Source: Nostoc sp. CHAB 5824 | Lineage (GTDB): Bacteria > Cyanobacteriota > Cyanobacteriia > Cyanobacteriales > Nostocaceae | Assembly: GCF_020829665.1 (NCBI RefSeq) | Contig: NZ_JAIVFT010000008.1 | Location: 1-64,000, forward strand | Direction: 5' to 3' | Length of the DNA: 64,000 nucleotides | Shown: piece after piece, positions 55,920 through 64,000 of the stretch | Numbering within the stretch: position 1 is the stretch's first letter | Layout of the letters: every line of letters begins with the position of its first letter | Notes under the pieces: generated by a model | Databases searched by the model: none | Told to the model about the DNA's origin: nothing | Seen by the model: the letters and a program-made list of their open reading frames with translations, nothing else | Made by a program: the position numbers and the translations under genes

Positions 55920-56100
55920 CAAAAGTAAATTCAGCTTGGGAACGTGAACTAAATAAAATGCAAAACTTCATCCTGTATCTAGTTTCCCTCTCCCTATAAA
56001 CAAGAGGGATTGAGGGTGAGGTAAGCTAGGGACATAAATTGTATGTTATTTAATTCTTATTCCTTGGTACAGAATTTCATTAATTTATAGCGAATTAAAT
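55920..56100. other. Intergenic stretch before the 21-bp array
   Basis: Short non-coding region with a TCCCTCTCCC..GAGGGATTGAGGGTGAGG hairpin at about 55984-56020. No gene recognised. Confidence 0.4.
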
Positions 56101-56105
56101 TTGGC

Positions 56106-56283
56106 CATAGTCTGCATTGTTAATGCATCAGCCTGCATTGTTAATGCATCGGCTTGCATTGTTAGTGCATCGGTCTGCATTGTTAGTGCATCGGTCTGCA
56201 TTGTTAGTGCATCAGCCTGCATTGTTAGTGCATCAGCCTGCATTGTTAATGCATCGGCTTGCATTGTCAATGCGTTATCTTGT
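56106..56283. repeat. 21-bp tandem array, eight to nine units
   Basis: Units TGCATTGTTA(A/G)TGCATC(A/G)G(C/T)CT-like at 21-bp spacing. On the minus strand they code MQADALT heptads in a 75-codon frame (56085-56312), on the plus strand other repeats. No ribosome site is clear for either. Interspersed A/G changes at one position give MQTDALT variants. Confidence 0.88.
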
Positions 56284-56372
56284 ATTAAAAACGCTGCTAC
56301 GCTTTTACGCAAAACTGCACCTGTTTATTTTATTTTAGTTAAAAATTTAACCACATCAGATGATGTTGACAA

Positions 56373-56696
56373 TTAGATAGTTTGTTGATTTAGCGGAATT
56401 ACAATTACGAATTCTGTCCCCTTTCCAAAAGCAGAAATACATTGTAATATTCACTGATGTTTTTGAGTGATAATCTGATAATTAATAGATAAACCTAATC
56501 CCGTACCTTTACCAACTGGTTTAGTAGTAAAGAATGGTTCAAACAACTGTTTTTGTAGTTTTTCTGGAATACCTGTACCATTATCAGCAATGCGAAAAAC
56601 TACCTTATTTCCGTTAGTGAGTTTAGTATAAATGTGAATTTGAGGAGTAGAGAGTGCAGCTTTCTCTACTGCCAACTTACCATTATGCACCGACAC
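56373..56696 (-). pseudogene. HATPase remnant of a sensor histidine kinase
   Basis: The frame VVFRIADNGTGIPEKLQKQL, FEPFFTTKPVGKGTGLGLSI, NYQIITQKH is the N/G-box end of a histidine kinase. TGA at 56451 interrupts it; the same frame then goes on to GKGTEFVIVIPLNQQT and a TAA at 56373, the usual end. An earlier GGA to TGA change fits. All of the kinase before residue about 80 of the domain is gone. It resembles the end of STK-histidine kinases such as the intact gene at 57673. Confidence 0.8.
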
Positions 56697-57006
56697 CTTT
56701 ACTCTCAGTTGAAATCACTAGCTGCAATTGATGTCTTCAAGGAATTACAAAAGTAACTTAAAAATCTCGACCACCTGGTTGGGGCAACTTCTGCTACACT
56801 CGTTGCACAATCCCAAAAATACCAGTATCAAAAATAGTTGATCTGCCAAATTGCCAAAAACCTATTTTTGTGTATTTAGAGACTTCCAAATAAAAAAAAT
56901 ATCCAACTACTGATTGTGGGGTGGGCATCTCGCTCGCCCGTAACACTTCACGCTATTCTTGATCAAACGTCAGCGAACAAGTTTATTGCAGCGAACTTTA
57001 AAAAGC
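56697..57006. other. Intergenic stretch upstream of tmk
   Basis: No gene or repeat seen beyond the trimmed end of the kinase remnant. Confidence 0.35.
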
Positions 57007-57642
57007 ATGGGTGGCAAATTAATTGTATTTGAAGGGGTGGAAGGCTGTGGCAAAACTAGCCAAATGCAGCTTTGTTGTGAGTGGTTGGAAAGTCTGGGTA
57101 TTTCTGTGGTGGTAACCCGTGAACCTGGGGGAACAGAGTTAGGCTTACATCTTCGCCGCTTGCTACTAGAAAAGGCAGAGGATAAACCAGTTGCACAAGT
57201 GACAGAACTTTTGTTGTATGCTGCTGACCGATCGCAACACGTTGAACAAGAACTCAAACCAAATCTTGCAGCAGGAAAATATATATTATGCGATCGCTAC
57301 ACCGACTCTACTATTGCCTACCAAGGATATGGTCGCGCTTTGAACATGAGTTTAATCAATCAGCTTAATTATATTGCCACTGGTGGTTTAGAGAGTGACT
57401 TAACTATTTGGCTAGATGTCGATGTCGAAGTGGGACTGGCCCGCAAACGGGGAGACGGAGTAGGACTAGACCGCATTGAACAAGAAACAATCGCTTTTCA
57501 TCGGCGCGTTCAGCAAGGATACGTAGAGTTAGCAGCATCCCATCCCTCACGAATTGTTCGGGTAGACGGCAGCTTGAGCAAAGAAGCTGTACAACAGGTA
57601 ATTCAAGGAGTTTTGCGCGTATACCTGAAGGGGTTGCCGTAG
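57007..57642 (+). CDS. tmk: Thymidylate kinase
   Basis: 211 residues from the ATG of MGGKLIVFEGVEGCGKTSQM; a longer frame adds an unconserved start. P-loop FEGVEGCGKTSQ, DRY motif LCDRYTDSTIAYQGYGR, TREPGGTELG and LID-like RKRGDGVGLDRIEQE are all present. It makes dTDP for DNA synthesis. It converges with the large kinase gene, with only 30 bp between stops. holB, often its operon partner in bacteria, is elsewhere (29966). Confidence 0.96.
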   Translation: MGGKLIVFEGVEGCGKTSQMQLCCEWLESLGISVVVTREPGGTELGLHLRRLLLEKAEDKPVAQVTELLLYAADRSQHVEQELKPNLAAGKYILCDRYTDSTIAYQGYGRALNMSLINQLNYIATGGLESDLTIWLDVDVEVGLARKRGDGVGLDRIEQETIAFHRRVQQGYVELAASHPSRIVRVDGSLSKEAVQQVIQGVLRVYLKGLP

Positions 57643-57672
57643 GACTATATCTCCAACAAGTTAACCCTGAAT

Positions 57673-60600
57673 CTAAGCCAGAATGGGTAAGGTAATCACA
57701 AATTCAGTTCCTTCACCCAACGTCGAATTCACATCTAGAGTCCCGCTATGTTTTTCTACAACAATGGACTGAGCGATCGCTAATCCTAATCCTGTTCCTT
57801 TACCAACACCTTTAGTGGTAAACAAGTGGTCAAATACTTTTTGTTTGACTGATTCACTCATACCTTTACCATTATCAGCAATCTTCACCTCAATCTGTTT
57901 TTCTTTTAATGAGGTGGTAATTGTAATCCGGTTCGGATTAGCTTTAATCTCCTCAAAAGTCCGACCTATATTTGATTCATCCAATGCATCAATAGCATTC
58001 GCTAAAATGTTCATAAATACTTGATTTAATTGTCCTGGAAAGCATTCAATTTCGGGTAATTTACCATACTCACTTAATACTTCAATTGCCGGACGGGTGT
58101 CATTGGCTTTAAGACGATGTTTTAAAATTAGAATTGTACTATCAATGCCTTCATGAATGTTAAACGGTACTTTGTAATCTCTATCGGCACGGGAGAAAGT
58201 GCGGAGACTGGTACTGATATTTTTGAGCCTGTCACACGCCATAGTCATGGAATCAATCATCTTGGGGAAATCTTCCAAGCTATATTCCAAGTCAATTTCT
58301 TCGGCATGGTTGAGAATTTCATCTCCGGGAGTAAGAAATTTTTGTTCATATAGTTTCAAGTGTTCGATAACATCAGTAAACGTTGGTTTAGCTTGTTTGA
58401 GACTGGCAGCAATAAAACCGAGAGGATTATTCATTTCATGAGCTACCCCAGCAACTAAGTTACCCAATGCAGACATCTTTTCATTTTGCACGATTTGTAA
58501 TTGAGCTTGTTGCAAATCTTGTAAAGCTTGCCCGGCTTGTTGATAAAGCCGTGCATTTTCTAAGGCAATTGCTGCTTGGGATGACAGTAGATTAATCACT
58601 TGTAGACGGTTACTAGTAAATACTCCTTGATTTAGTTGATTTTCTAAGTAGAGAATCCCCACCAGATGACCTTGGTTAATAATGGGTGTACATAATACAC
58701 TTTGAGGTTGATGTAGGAGCATATATTCTCCAATTACACCAGGAATATTTGTTTTGCAATTGTCTATGATGACGGTTTCTTGAGTATTCTTAACGTAATT
58801 GATCAGTTTTCTAGGAATATCTTGACAAGCATCTAGTAGTTGTGAATCAAGAATGGTTTTGACATCAGTCTGGGAATTTGACTGTTGGTCGATAAAGGTA
58901 ATTGCCCGCACTTGCCAAGTATCTTCTTGAGGAAGAATTAATACAGATGTTTTCGCACCAGAATTTTCTAGGAGAATGCGGGTGAGACTGCTGATGAGCG
59001 CGTCTAATTCGATACAACTGGAGATGGTTTGAGCAGCTTTGAGAATGCAGGTCAAATCTAGAGCATCAGAAATATTAGTACTGCTTGTAGTGTAAGTAGA
59101 TGTACGGGCAATGCTGGCTATGGTTTCTAAGGGATTGAAGTTGAATTCTTGCTGTTGCAAAATGGGTTTGAGTAATTTGGGATAGTGTTTTTCCAAGTCA
59201 TCAGTTTTGGCTTTTGCTCCCCAACGGGCGTAGCAGTAATATGCTTGTTGCAGATATCCTTCTGCGGCTTTTTCTTTACCCCATTCTAGGTAAAATTTGG
59301 CAGCAAGTTCGTTAGCGATCGCTGCTTCCTGAACATAGTCATTGGCGATCGCTTCTTGGATAGCGATTTCATAATAATCTGCAGCTTGTAAGCGATCGCC
59401 GTTTACACGAGCTTGTTCAGCCAAGATTAAACTGTACTTATGCTGATAATTGATTGGCGCATGATTTGCCCATTCTTGCATTTTTGCTTGGTTTTCAGCT
59501 ACCTTATGAAGATAAAGCTGTTGCTGTGCTTCACTTACCTGAGAACAAAGGGTTAACAAGCTCAGAGATTGATAAAAATTCCGCAAAGGAACAATTAATA
59601 AACCTGCTGCTCCCTGCTCATACTGCTCAAATTTTTGGGAATATTCCCAAGCAGATTCGTATTCACCAAAAAGATAAGCCAGTAGCGTTTTTGCCAGATA
59701 AACATAACAAATACCATTAATATTCTTAGTTTCAATCAAAGTTGGTAACATTTCTACTTCGTGAAAATGCTTACCAACTAAACAGCAGGGATTGGTCGCT
59801 TCTCCTTGTAAATTTAAAACCGTCTGCCGCCAGATATTTCCCCAAACTAGAGATACTTCTTGTTTAATTTGCTGCATTAGATCGCAATATTTATCTGCCT
59901 CCAGCACAGCATTTTCTAGATTTTCCCCACTCCAAAAGAGAAACTGACAATAGCAATTAGCACAATAGCCTACATATTCTAAGTTTCCGGTTTCTAATCC
60001 ACTTTGCAATCCATCCAAAAATAAATTTAATGTGGATTTAATTGAATCTTTCCAGTGTTTAATAAACAGACTGAATGTTAGATAAACTCTGCTTTTAAGT
60101 TCTTTAGTTGGAAATTTATCTAAAAGTTGTACTGCCAGTTTACCAAACTCATACCCATCTTCAATTGCACCAATACTGCACAAGAATAATCCATACAGAC
60201 TGTAAGCAATAGCTGCCTGTGGTGAGTTGCCATACTGGAGACAAATTTTGATCATTGTAAAAATCTTGAGAGGCAACAACATGGGTTTGGCTATATAAAC
60301 TGGGGCAAACAAACCCGATAAAATGCGGAGTGCAACTAATCTTTTGGGATCAGTTATTTCTGGTAAATCTGCTAATGCTGCAATCGATTGATGAACCAGC
60401 ATTTGTTGCAACTGGTGATATTCATCAAAAATCATTTGAGTGTTACCCTCTTCAGGTAACGTCAAATCTAGTAATTGGAGTGCTTCTCTACCTGTGGCTA
60501 TTGCTTCAATAAATTTATTTTGCGCCGTATAAGATTGGATTTGAATCTCATAGGTACGAACTTTTTCTAATGGGGATTTAGCGTTTTTGAGGATAATCTC

Positions 60601-63078
60601 TACTAATGATTTTGATGACTCAAAGTTTGTATTGAGATATTCTGCCTCAGCCGCAGATTCATAAACAGCAAGGGTCAACTCGTAGCTGCTTTGCCAAGCA
60701 TTTATCGGTAACAAAAGCATCGCAACTTTTAAATACTCCACTGCTGTTGCATAAGCAGTTGAGTTCTTGGCTTTACAACCAGCTATCAAATTTAACCGGG
60801 CCAGATGTTCTCGTTCGCTAGGTTCCTCCAATAACCCCAGTCCGTAATTGAATTGGTTAACGATCGCAAAAATTCCTGACTCTTGCTGCTCTGGAGGTGT
60901 ATTCTGCAATAACAATCGCCCAATTTGCAGGTGTGTTGACTGTTTTTGTGCTTCTGGAATGAGTGAATAGGCAGCTTGCTGGACGCGATCGTGTAAAAAT
61001 TTATATACAACCATCTCAGAATGTTCTTGAGTAGTTGCTTGATTTTCTGAACCAACAAAAAACTTATAAACTTCACTTTGCGGCAAAATCAACCCTTCTT
61101 GCAAAGCCTTCCACAAACAATCTGCGGTTTCTACCTCAGATTGTTTGGAAACAATCGCTAATGTTTTTAGATCGAACTGATTCCCAATACAAGCAGCTAG
61201 CTTCAATTGTTGCTGAGTTGATTCTGGTAGTCTTCGTAATTGGAAGACCATAAACTCAACAACATCGTCTGCTAGAGTTTGCTGATTTATTTGGGAAATG
61301 TCACATTGCCAACATCCCTCTACAAAATTGAATTGAATCAGTTGGTCTTGATGTAATGATTTGAGAATCTGAGTCGCAAAAAATGGATTACCTTGAGCTT
61401 TACGATAAACCAATTGTGAAAGAGATAATGCTACATTCTCTGAGCAATTTAACGTATCGGCTACAAGTTGATTCAATTGTAATTGGTTGAGGGCTTTCAG
61501 GGTAAGGCTATTCACAGTTACACCTGTTTTGCGAATTTCATCCAACATCACCATCAACGGATGTGCTGGAAAAACTTCATTGTCTCGATATGCACCAATT
61601 AACAATAAATATCCCTGGTTAGCTTCATCCATTAATAATTGTATGAGTTTCAATGAAGCCGAATCTACCCACTGCAAATCATCTAAGAATATTACTAAGG
61701 GATGGTCTTTAGTTGTAAATACTTGGAGAAATTTTTGAAATAATAAATTAAATCGATTTTGTGCTGCGTTACCTGATAATTCTGGGGCAGGTGGTTGTTT
61801 GCCAATAATTTTTTCTAATTCAGGAATGACTTCAATAATTACCTGTCCGTCTTCACCTAATGCTTGAACAATTTTATTTTTCCATTCTTGTATTTGGATA
61901 CCGCTTTCTGCTATTAATTGCTCCATAAAATTACGGAAAGCTTGGACAAATGCCGAGAAAGGAATATTCTGATTAAACTGGTCAAATTTGCCTTTAATAA
62001 AATAACCGCGTTGACGAACAATAGGTTTATGGACTTCGTTAACAACCGCAGTTTTACCAATTCCCGAAAACCCAGCTACCAGTGTTATTTCTGTTGCGCC
62101 CAGGCTAACATTTTCAAATGCTTGTAGTAGGGTTTTTACTTCTGCTTCTCGTCCATAGAGTTTATCAGGGATAATAAATCTATCGCACACGTCCCGTTGT
62201 GCAATTGGAAAACTTTCAATTTTACCTGTTGTTTTCAGTTGAGTAAAAATAATTTCTAAATCATACTTCAATCCTAATACACTTTGATAGCGGTATTCAG
62301 CATTTTTTGCCATTAATTTGCTGGCGATATCCGAAATTATAGGCGGAATTTGTGAGTTAATTTCATGTATTAAAGGGGGTGCTTTAGCAATATGACAATG
62401 CACCAACTCCATTGGGTCATTTGATTGAAAGGGTAACTCACCTGTGAGTAACTCGTAGAAAGTTACACCGAGTGAATAAAAATCAGTCCGGTAGTCAATT
62501 CCCCGATTCATCCTTCCTGTTTGTTCTGGGGAAATATAAGCTAGTGTCCCTTCTAACACATTGGGGCTGATTAAAGTTTGTGTTTCCCTTGGTAATAGAG
62601 AAGCAATACTAAAGTCGATTAATTTAACTTGTTTGGAATGAGGATTAATTAAAATATTGCTCGGTTTGATATCTTTATGAATGATGCGTTGATTATAAAG
62701 TATCTCTAAGGTATTACACAGTGCGATCGCTATTTGTAAAAACTCTTGCAAAGACCCGATGTCCCGCGTCTGGTATCGAGCAAAATAATCTTTTAAAGAA
62801 ATGCCACCAAAGTCTTCCATCACCAACATATAGCCATTTTGATATGCTTCCAGGCTGTAGGTTTGGATGATCGGAGATGAATTTAAATTTTTAGCAATGG
62901 TGTACTGATTGCGAAACTGCACCAGTTCATTGAAAGTGGGATATGGATTTTTCAGTAGTTTGATCACTACAGGTAATGAGTCAGTTTCTCGATACCCTCG
63001 ATAAACTATGGTTCTTAAACCATTGTAGATTTCTTCAATGATGTAATATCCGGGAATACTAACACGAGTGCTGAACAT
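57673..63078 (-). CDS. STK-AAA-GAF histidine kinase (multi-domain sensor)
   Basis: 1801 residues, the cyanobacterial PknB/histidine kinase hybrid. Residues 10-270: Ser/Thr kinase with VVIKLLK, IIHKDIKPSNIL and DFS in place of DFG, SPEQTGRMN. About 300-560: AAA-like ATPase, GFSGIGKTAVV (about 333), LVIFLDDLQWVDSASLKLI. About 600-1300: helical repeats. About 1335-1500: GAF (VLILPQEDTWQV, LYLENQLNQGVFTSNRL). H-box VAHEMNNPLGFI with the phosphate-accepting His at about 1545, N-box ILANAIDALDE, then KVFDHLFTTKGVGKGTGLGL. It likely senses a signal and passes phosphate to a response regulator not found nearby. Intact. Confidence 0.95.
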   Translation of the reverse strand: MFSTRVSIPGYYIIEEIYNGLRTIVYRGYRETDSLPVVIKLLKNPYPTFNELVQFRNQYTIAKNLNSSPIIQTYSLEAYQNGYMLVMEDFGGISLKDYFARYQTRDIGSLQEFLQIAIALCNTLEILYNQRIIHKDIKPSNILINPHSKQVKLIDFSIASLLPRETQTLISPNVLEGTLAYISPEQTGRMNRGIDYRTDFYSLGVTFYELLTGELPFQSNDPMELVHCHIAKAPPLIHEINSQIPPIISDIASKLMAKNAEYRYQSVLGLKYDLEIIFTQLKTTGKIESFPIAQRDVCDRFIIPDKLYGREAEVKTLLQAFENVSLGATEITLVAGFSGIGKTAVVNEVHKPIVRQRGYFIKGKFDQFNQNIPFSAFVQAFRNFMEQLIAESGIQIQEWKNKIVQALGEDGQVIIEVIPELEKIIGKQPPAPELSGNAAQNRFNLLFQKFLQVFTTKDHPLVIFLDDLQWVDSASLKLIQLLMDEANQGYLLLIGAYRDNEVFPAHPLMVMLDEIRKTGVTVNSLTLKALNQLQLNQLVADTLNCSENVALSLSQLVYRKAQGNPFFATQILKSLHQDQLIQFNFVEGCWQCDISQINQQTLADDVVEFMVFQLRRLPESTQQQLKLAACIGNQFDLKTLAIVSKQSEVETADCLWKALQEGLILPQSEVYKFFVGSENQATTQEHSEMVVYKFLHDRVQQAAYSLIPEAQKQSTHLQIGRLLLQNTPPEQQESGIFAIVNQFNYGLGLLEEPSEREHLARLNLIAGCKAKNSTAYATAVEYLKVAMLLLPINAWQSSYELTLAVYESAAEAEYLNTNFESSKSLVEIILKNAKSPLEKVRTYEIQIQSYTAQNKFIEAIATGREALQLLDLTLPEEGNTQMIFDEYHQLQQMLVHQSIAALADLPEITDPKRLVALRILSGLFAPVYIAKPMLLPLKIFTMIKICLQYGNSPQAAIAYSLYGLFLCSIGAIEDGYEFGKLAVQLLDKFPTKELKSRVYLTFSLFIKHWKDSIKSTLNLFLDGLQSGLETGNLEYVGYCANCYCQFLFWSGENLENAVLEADKYCDLMQQIKQEVSLVWGNIWRQTVLNLQGEATNPCCLVGKHFHEVEMLPTLIETKNINGICYVYLAKTLLAYLFGEYESAWEYSQKFEQYEQGAAGLLIVPLRNFYQSLSLLTLCSQVSEAQQQLYLHKVAENQAKMQEWANHAPINYQHKYSLILAEQARVNGDRLQAADYYEIAIQEAIANDYVQEAAIANELAAKFYLEWGKEKAAEGYLQQAYYCYARWGAKAKTDDLEKHYPKLLKPILQQQEFNFNPLETIASIARTSTYTTSSTNISDALDLTCILKAAQTISSCIELDALISSLTRILLENSGAKTSVLILPQEDTWQVRAITFIDQQSNSQTDVKTILDSQLLDACQDIPRKLINYVKNTQETVIIDNCKTNIPGVIGEYMLLHQPQSVLCTPIINQGHLVGILYLENQLNQGVFTSNRLQVINLLSSQAAIALENARLYQQAGQALQDLQQAQLQIVQNEKMSALGNLVAGVAHEMNNPLGFIAASLKQAKPTFTDVIEHLKLYEQKFLTPGDEILNHAEEIDLEYSLEDFPKMIDSMTMACDRLKNISTSLRTFSRADRDYKVPFNIHEGIDSTILILKHRLKANDTRPAIEVLSEYGKLPEIECFPGQLNQVFMNILANAIDALDESNIGRTFEEIKANPNRITITTSLKEKQIEVKIADNGKGMSESVKQKVFDHLFTTKGVGKGTGLGLAIAQSIVVEKHSGTLDVNSTLGEGTEFVITLPILA

Positions 63079-63332
63079 ACTGCTAAATTTTAGTGATTAC
63101 TAAATTTAGTATTCCCAAATTAGTAACAGCAGTTTATTGGTAAATATTATTGTGACTTAACTTTAGATTTAGAATTCCCAGGCTCTTGATAAAACTCACT
63201 GACAATCAAATTTATCCAGACGTTGTTTCTAAAGTCCAGCAGTGGGGACAAAATTTTAAGGCATCAAATGCAGACATAGCATACCCCACACAAAAGCGTC
63301 GAGGTACTCAGTAGGAAAATGCAAAGTGTCAG
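63079..63332. other. Intergenic stretch with a possible remnant
   Basis: No intact gene. A start-less plus-strand frame (63181-63315) reads LLIKLTDNQIYPDVVSKVQQ then WGQNFKASNADIAYPTQKRR; family not recognised. Confidence 0.3.
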
Positions 63333-63439
63333 CTAGTAATTTGCCAACCCAAAAATGCGCTTGTAAAGACTGGGAAAAGGGAAAAGGGGAAAGGGATTAA
63401 AAACCTTTCCCCTTTTCCTTTTAAAGAGCCAACTACTAG
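63333..63439. repeat. CTAGTAGT-ended dispersed repeat, copy D
   Basis: CTAGTAATTTGCCAACCC, AAAAATGCGCTTGTAAAGAC, G/A arm, then C/T arm and AGCCAACTACTAG. Same layout as copy A, both ends visible; 107 bp. Confidence 0.7.
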
Positions 63440-63594
63440 CACCTGCTGGGATTTATAGTTAAGTTTCGTAGTCTGACTAAAGGCAATTACCTGCTCAATG
63501 CTCAAATGGGAGAGACTATTATTGATGGGCAGGAGCGGGAGTTTTTTACCCCGCCTGCTATTATTGGATATTGGAGTTATGTTGGAACCAGTCC

Positions 63595-63996
63595 TCAATC
63601 ACGTTTTTCTGGAATTGCCGCATAAGCATCAATTTCAAACAACATACCGTCAAGTGCAAGTCTAGGAACGGGAATAAGAGTGTTTGCTGGTGGTTTATAC
63701 CCCCACAAATTCCTAATTTCACGTCCTAATGGGATCAATTTATTTTGGTTGTAATCCACTATAAGAATAGTAGTTTTTGCTACATCTTTTGGTTGTGCAC
63801 CAACCGCTTCTAAGGCAAAACGGAGGTTTTTAAAAGCCTGTACTAACTGCTTTTCAAAGTCATCGGAGACAAGATTACCTTGTAAATCCGAACCAAATTG
63901 ACCAGAAATATAGACGGTTTTCGTCCTTGATGGTGCAACAGCTATATGACTATAGCCATTTCGGGTTGCATCATATAACATTGGTGGGTTAACCAA
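63595..63996 (-). CDS. RidA (YjgF/YER057c/UK114) family protein
   Basis: 133 residues to the window edge. Seen: HIAVAPSRTKTVYISGQFGSDLQGN, DFEKQLVQAFKNLRFALEAVGAQPKDVAKTTILIVDY and NTLIPVPRLALDGMLFEIDAYAAI. RidA proteins hydrolyse reactive enamine/imine intermediates from PLP enzymes; members lacking the key Arg have other roles, and here the usual RxxxxVxxLP region is PANTLIPVPRLALDG, so subgroup is uncertain. TTG start at 63996 or ATG at 63981; a true start may lie beyond the window. Confidence 0.9.
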   Translation of the reverse strand: MVNPPMLYDATRNGYSHIAVAPSRTKTVYISGQFGSDLQGNLVSDDFEKQLVQAFKNLRFALEAVGAQPKDVAKTTILIVDYNQNKLIPLGREIRNLWGYKPPANTLIPVPRLALDGMLFEIDAYAAIPEKRD

Positions 63997-64000
63997 TTGC

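Noticed and set aside
63329-63598. 89-codon minus-strand frame
   Set aside because: It lies over dispersed repeat copy D and has no conserved sequence.

Overview
The window reads as a chromosomal segment of a filamentous, Nostoc-like cyanobacterium. The octamer GCGATCGC (HIP1) is frequent, and there is an aerobic Mg-protoporphyrin monomethyl ester cyclase (acsF), a DUF2996 protein, a long serine/threonine-histidine kinase of the cyanobacterial type, STAND, ROCO, WD40 and pentapeptide-repeat proteins, and many short dispersed and tandem repeats. The genus is an inference. No rRNA, tRNA or CRISPR array was found.

Layout. 0-4 kb is a graveyard of gene pieces (flavohemoglobin globin fragment, truncated esterase, alpha/beta-hydrolase start, histidine-kinase scrap, DsbA-like tail) around an intact cupin, a MOSC protein and an aldo/keto reductase. 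4.9-7.3 kb is a dead IS1634-type element with both ends visible. 7.3-14 kb holds a frameshifted pentapeptide-repeat gene, a WD40 protein, two hydrolases, an MBL-fold enzyme, a 116-bp MITE and a 62-bp tandem array. 14-18 kb has a solitary RelA/SpoT-type synthetase, acsF and DUF2996. 19-25 kb has an unknown 328-residue protein, an M15-type peptidase, mnmG and a membrane-anchored protein. 25.5-28 kb carries two peptidoglycan hydrolases without signal peptides. 28-31 kb has a vMAP-type N-terminal remnant, a bestrophin-like gene split by a MITE, and holB. 31.4-33.4 kb is a compact TIGR04255 cassette. 34-39 kb holds a DUF411 protein, a TPR protein, a Rieske protein and a GDSL lipase. 39.9-42.4 kb is metY-metX, two alternative entries from O-acetylhomoserine chemistry into methionine. 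42.4-46.2 kb is an NB-ARC/TPR STAND gene bracketed by two six-unit 42-bp arrays. 46.3-52.6 kb has a MocR-type regulator and split 5-oxoprolinase/hydantoinase subunits with a GNAT gene between them. 52.6-56.3 kb has an LRR-ROCO GTPase followed by a 21-bp array. 56.4-64 kb has tmk, a giant STK-AAA-GAF-histidine kinase with a scrap of a second kinase nearby, and a RidA protein.

The most striking pattern is a family of very small insertions. Ten complete 29, 32 or 35-nt copies begin with GCGAT and end with CGC. Each is a HIP1 octamer split by 21, 24 or 27 nt, always a multiple of three. Eight genes carry nine of these copies in frame, and deleting the insert in silico gives the sequence expected for the family in metX, the lipase, hyuA and the TPR protein. 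Small dispersed repeats of this size are known from Nostoc; the strict HIP1-splitting, frame-neutral pattern is what the sequence here shows.

Most genes are monocistronic. Supportable multi-gene units are the TIGR04255 cassette, metY-metX, and the two peptidoglycan hydrolases.
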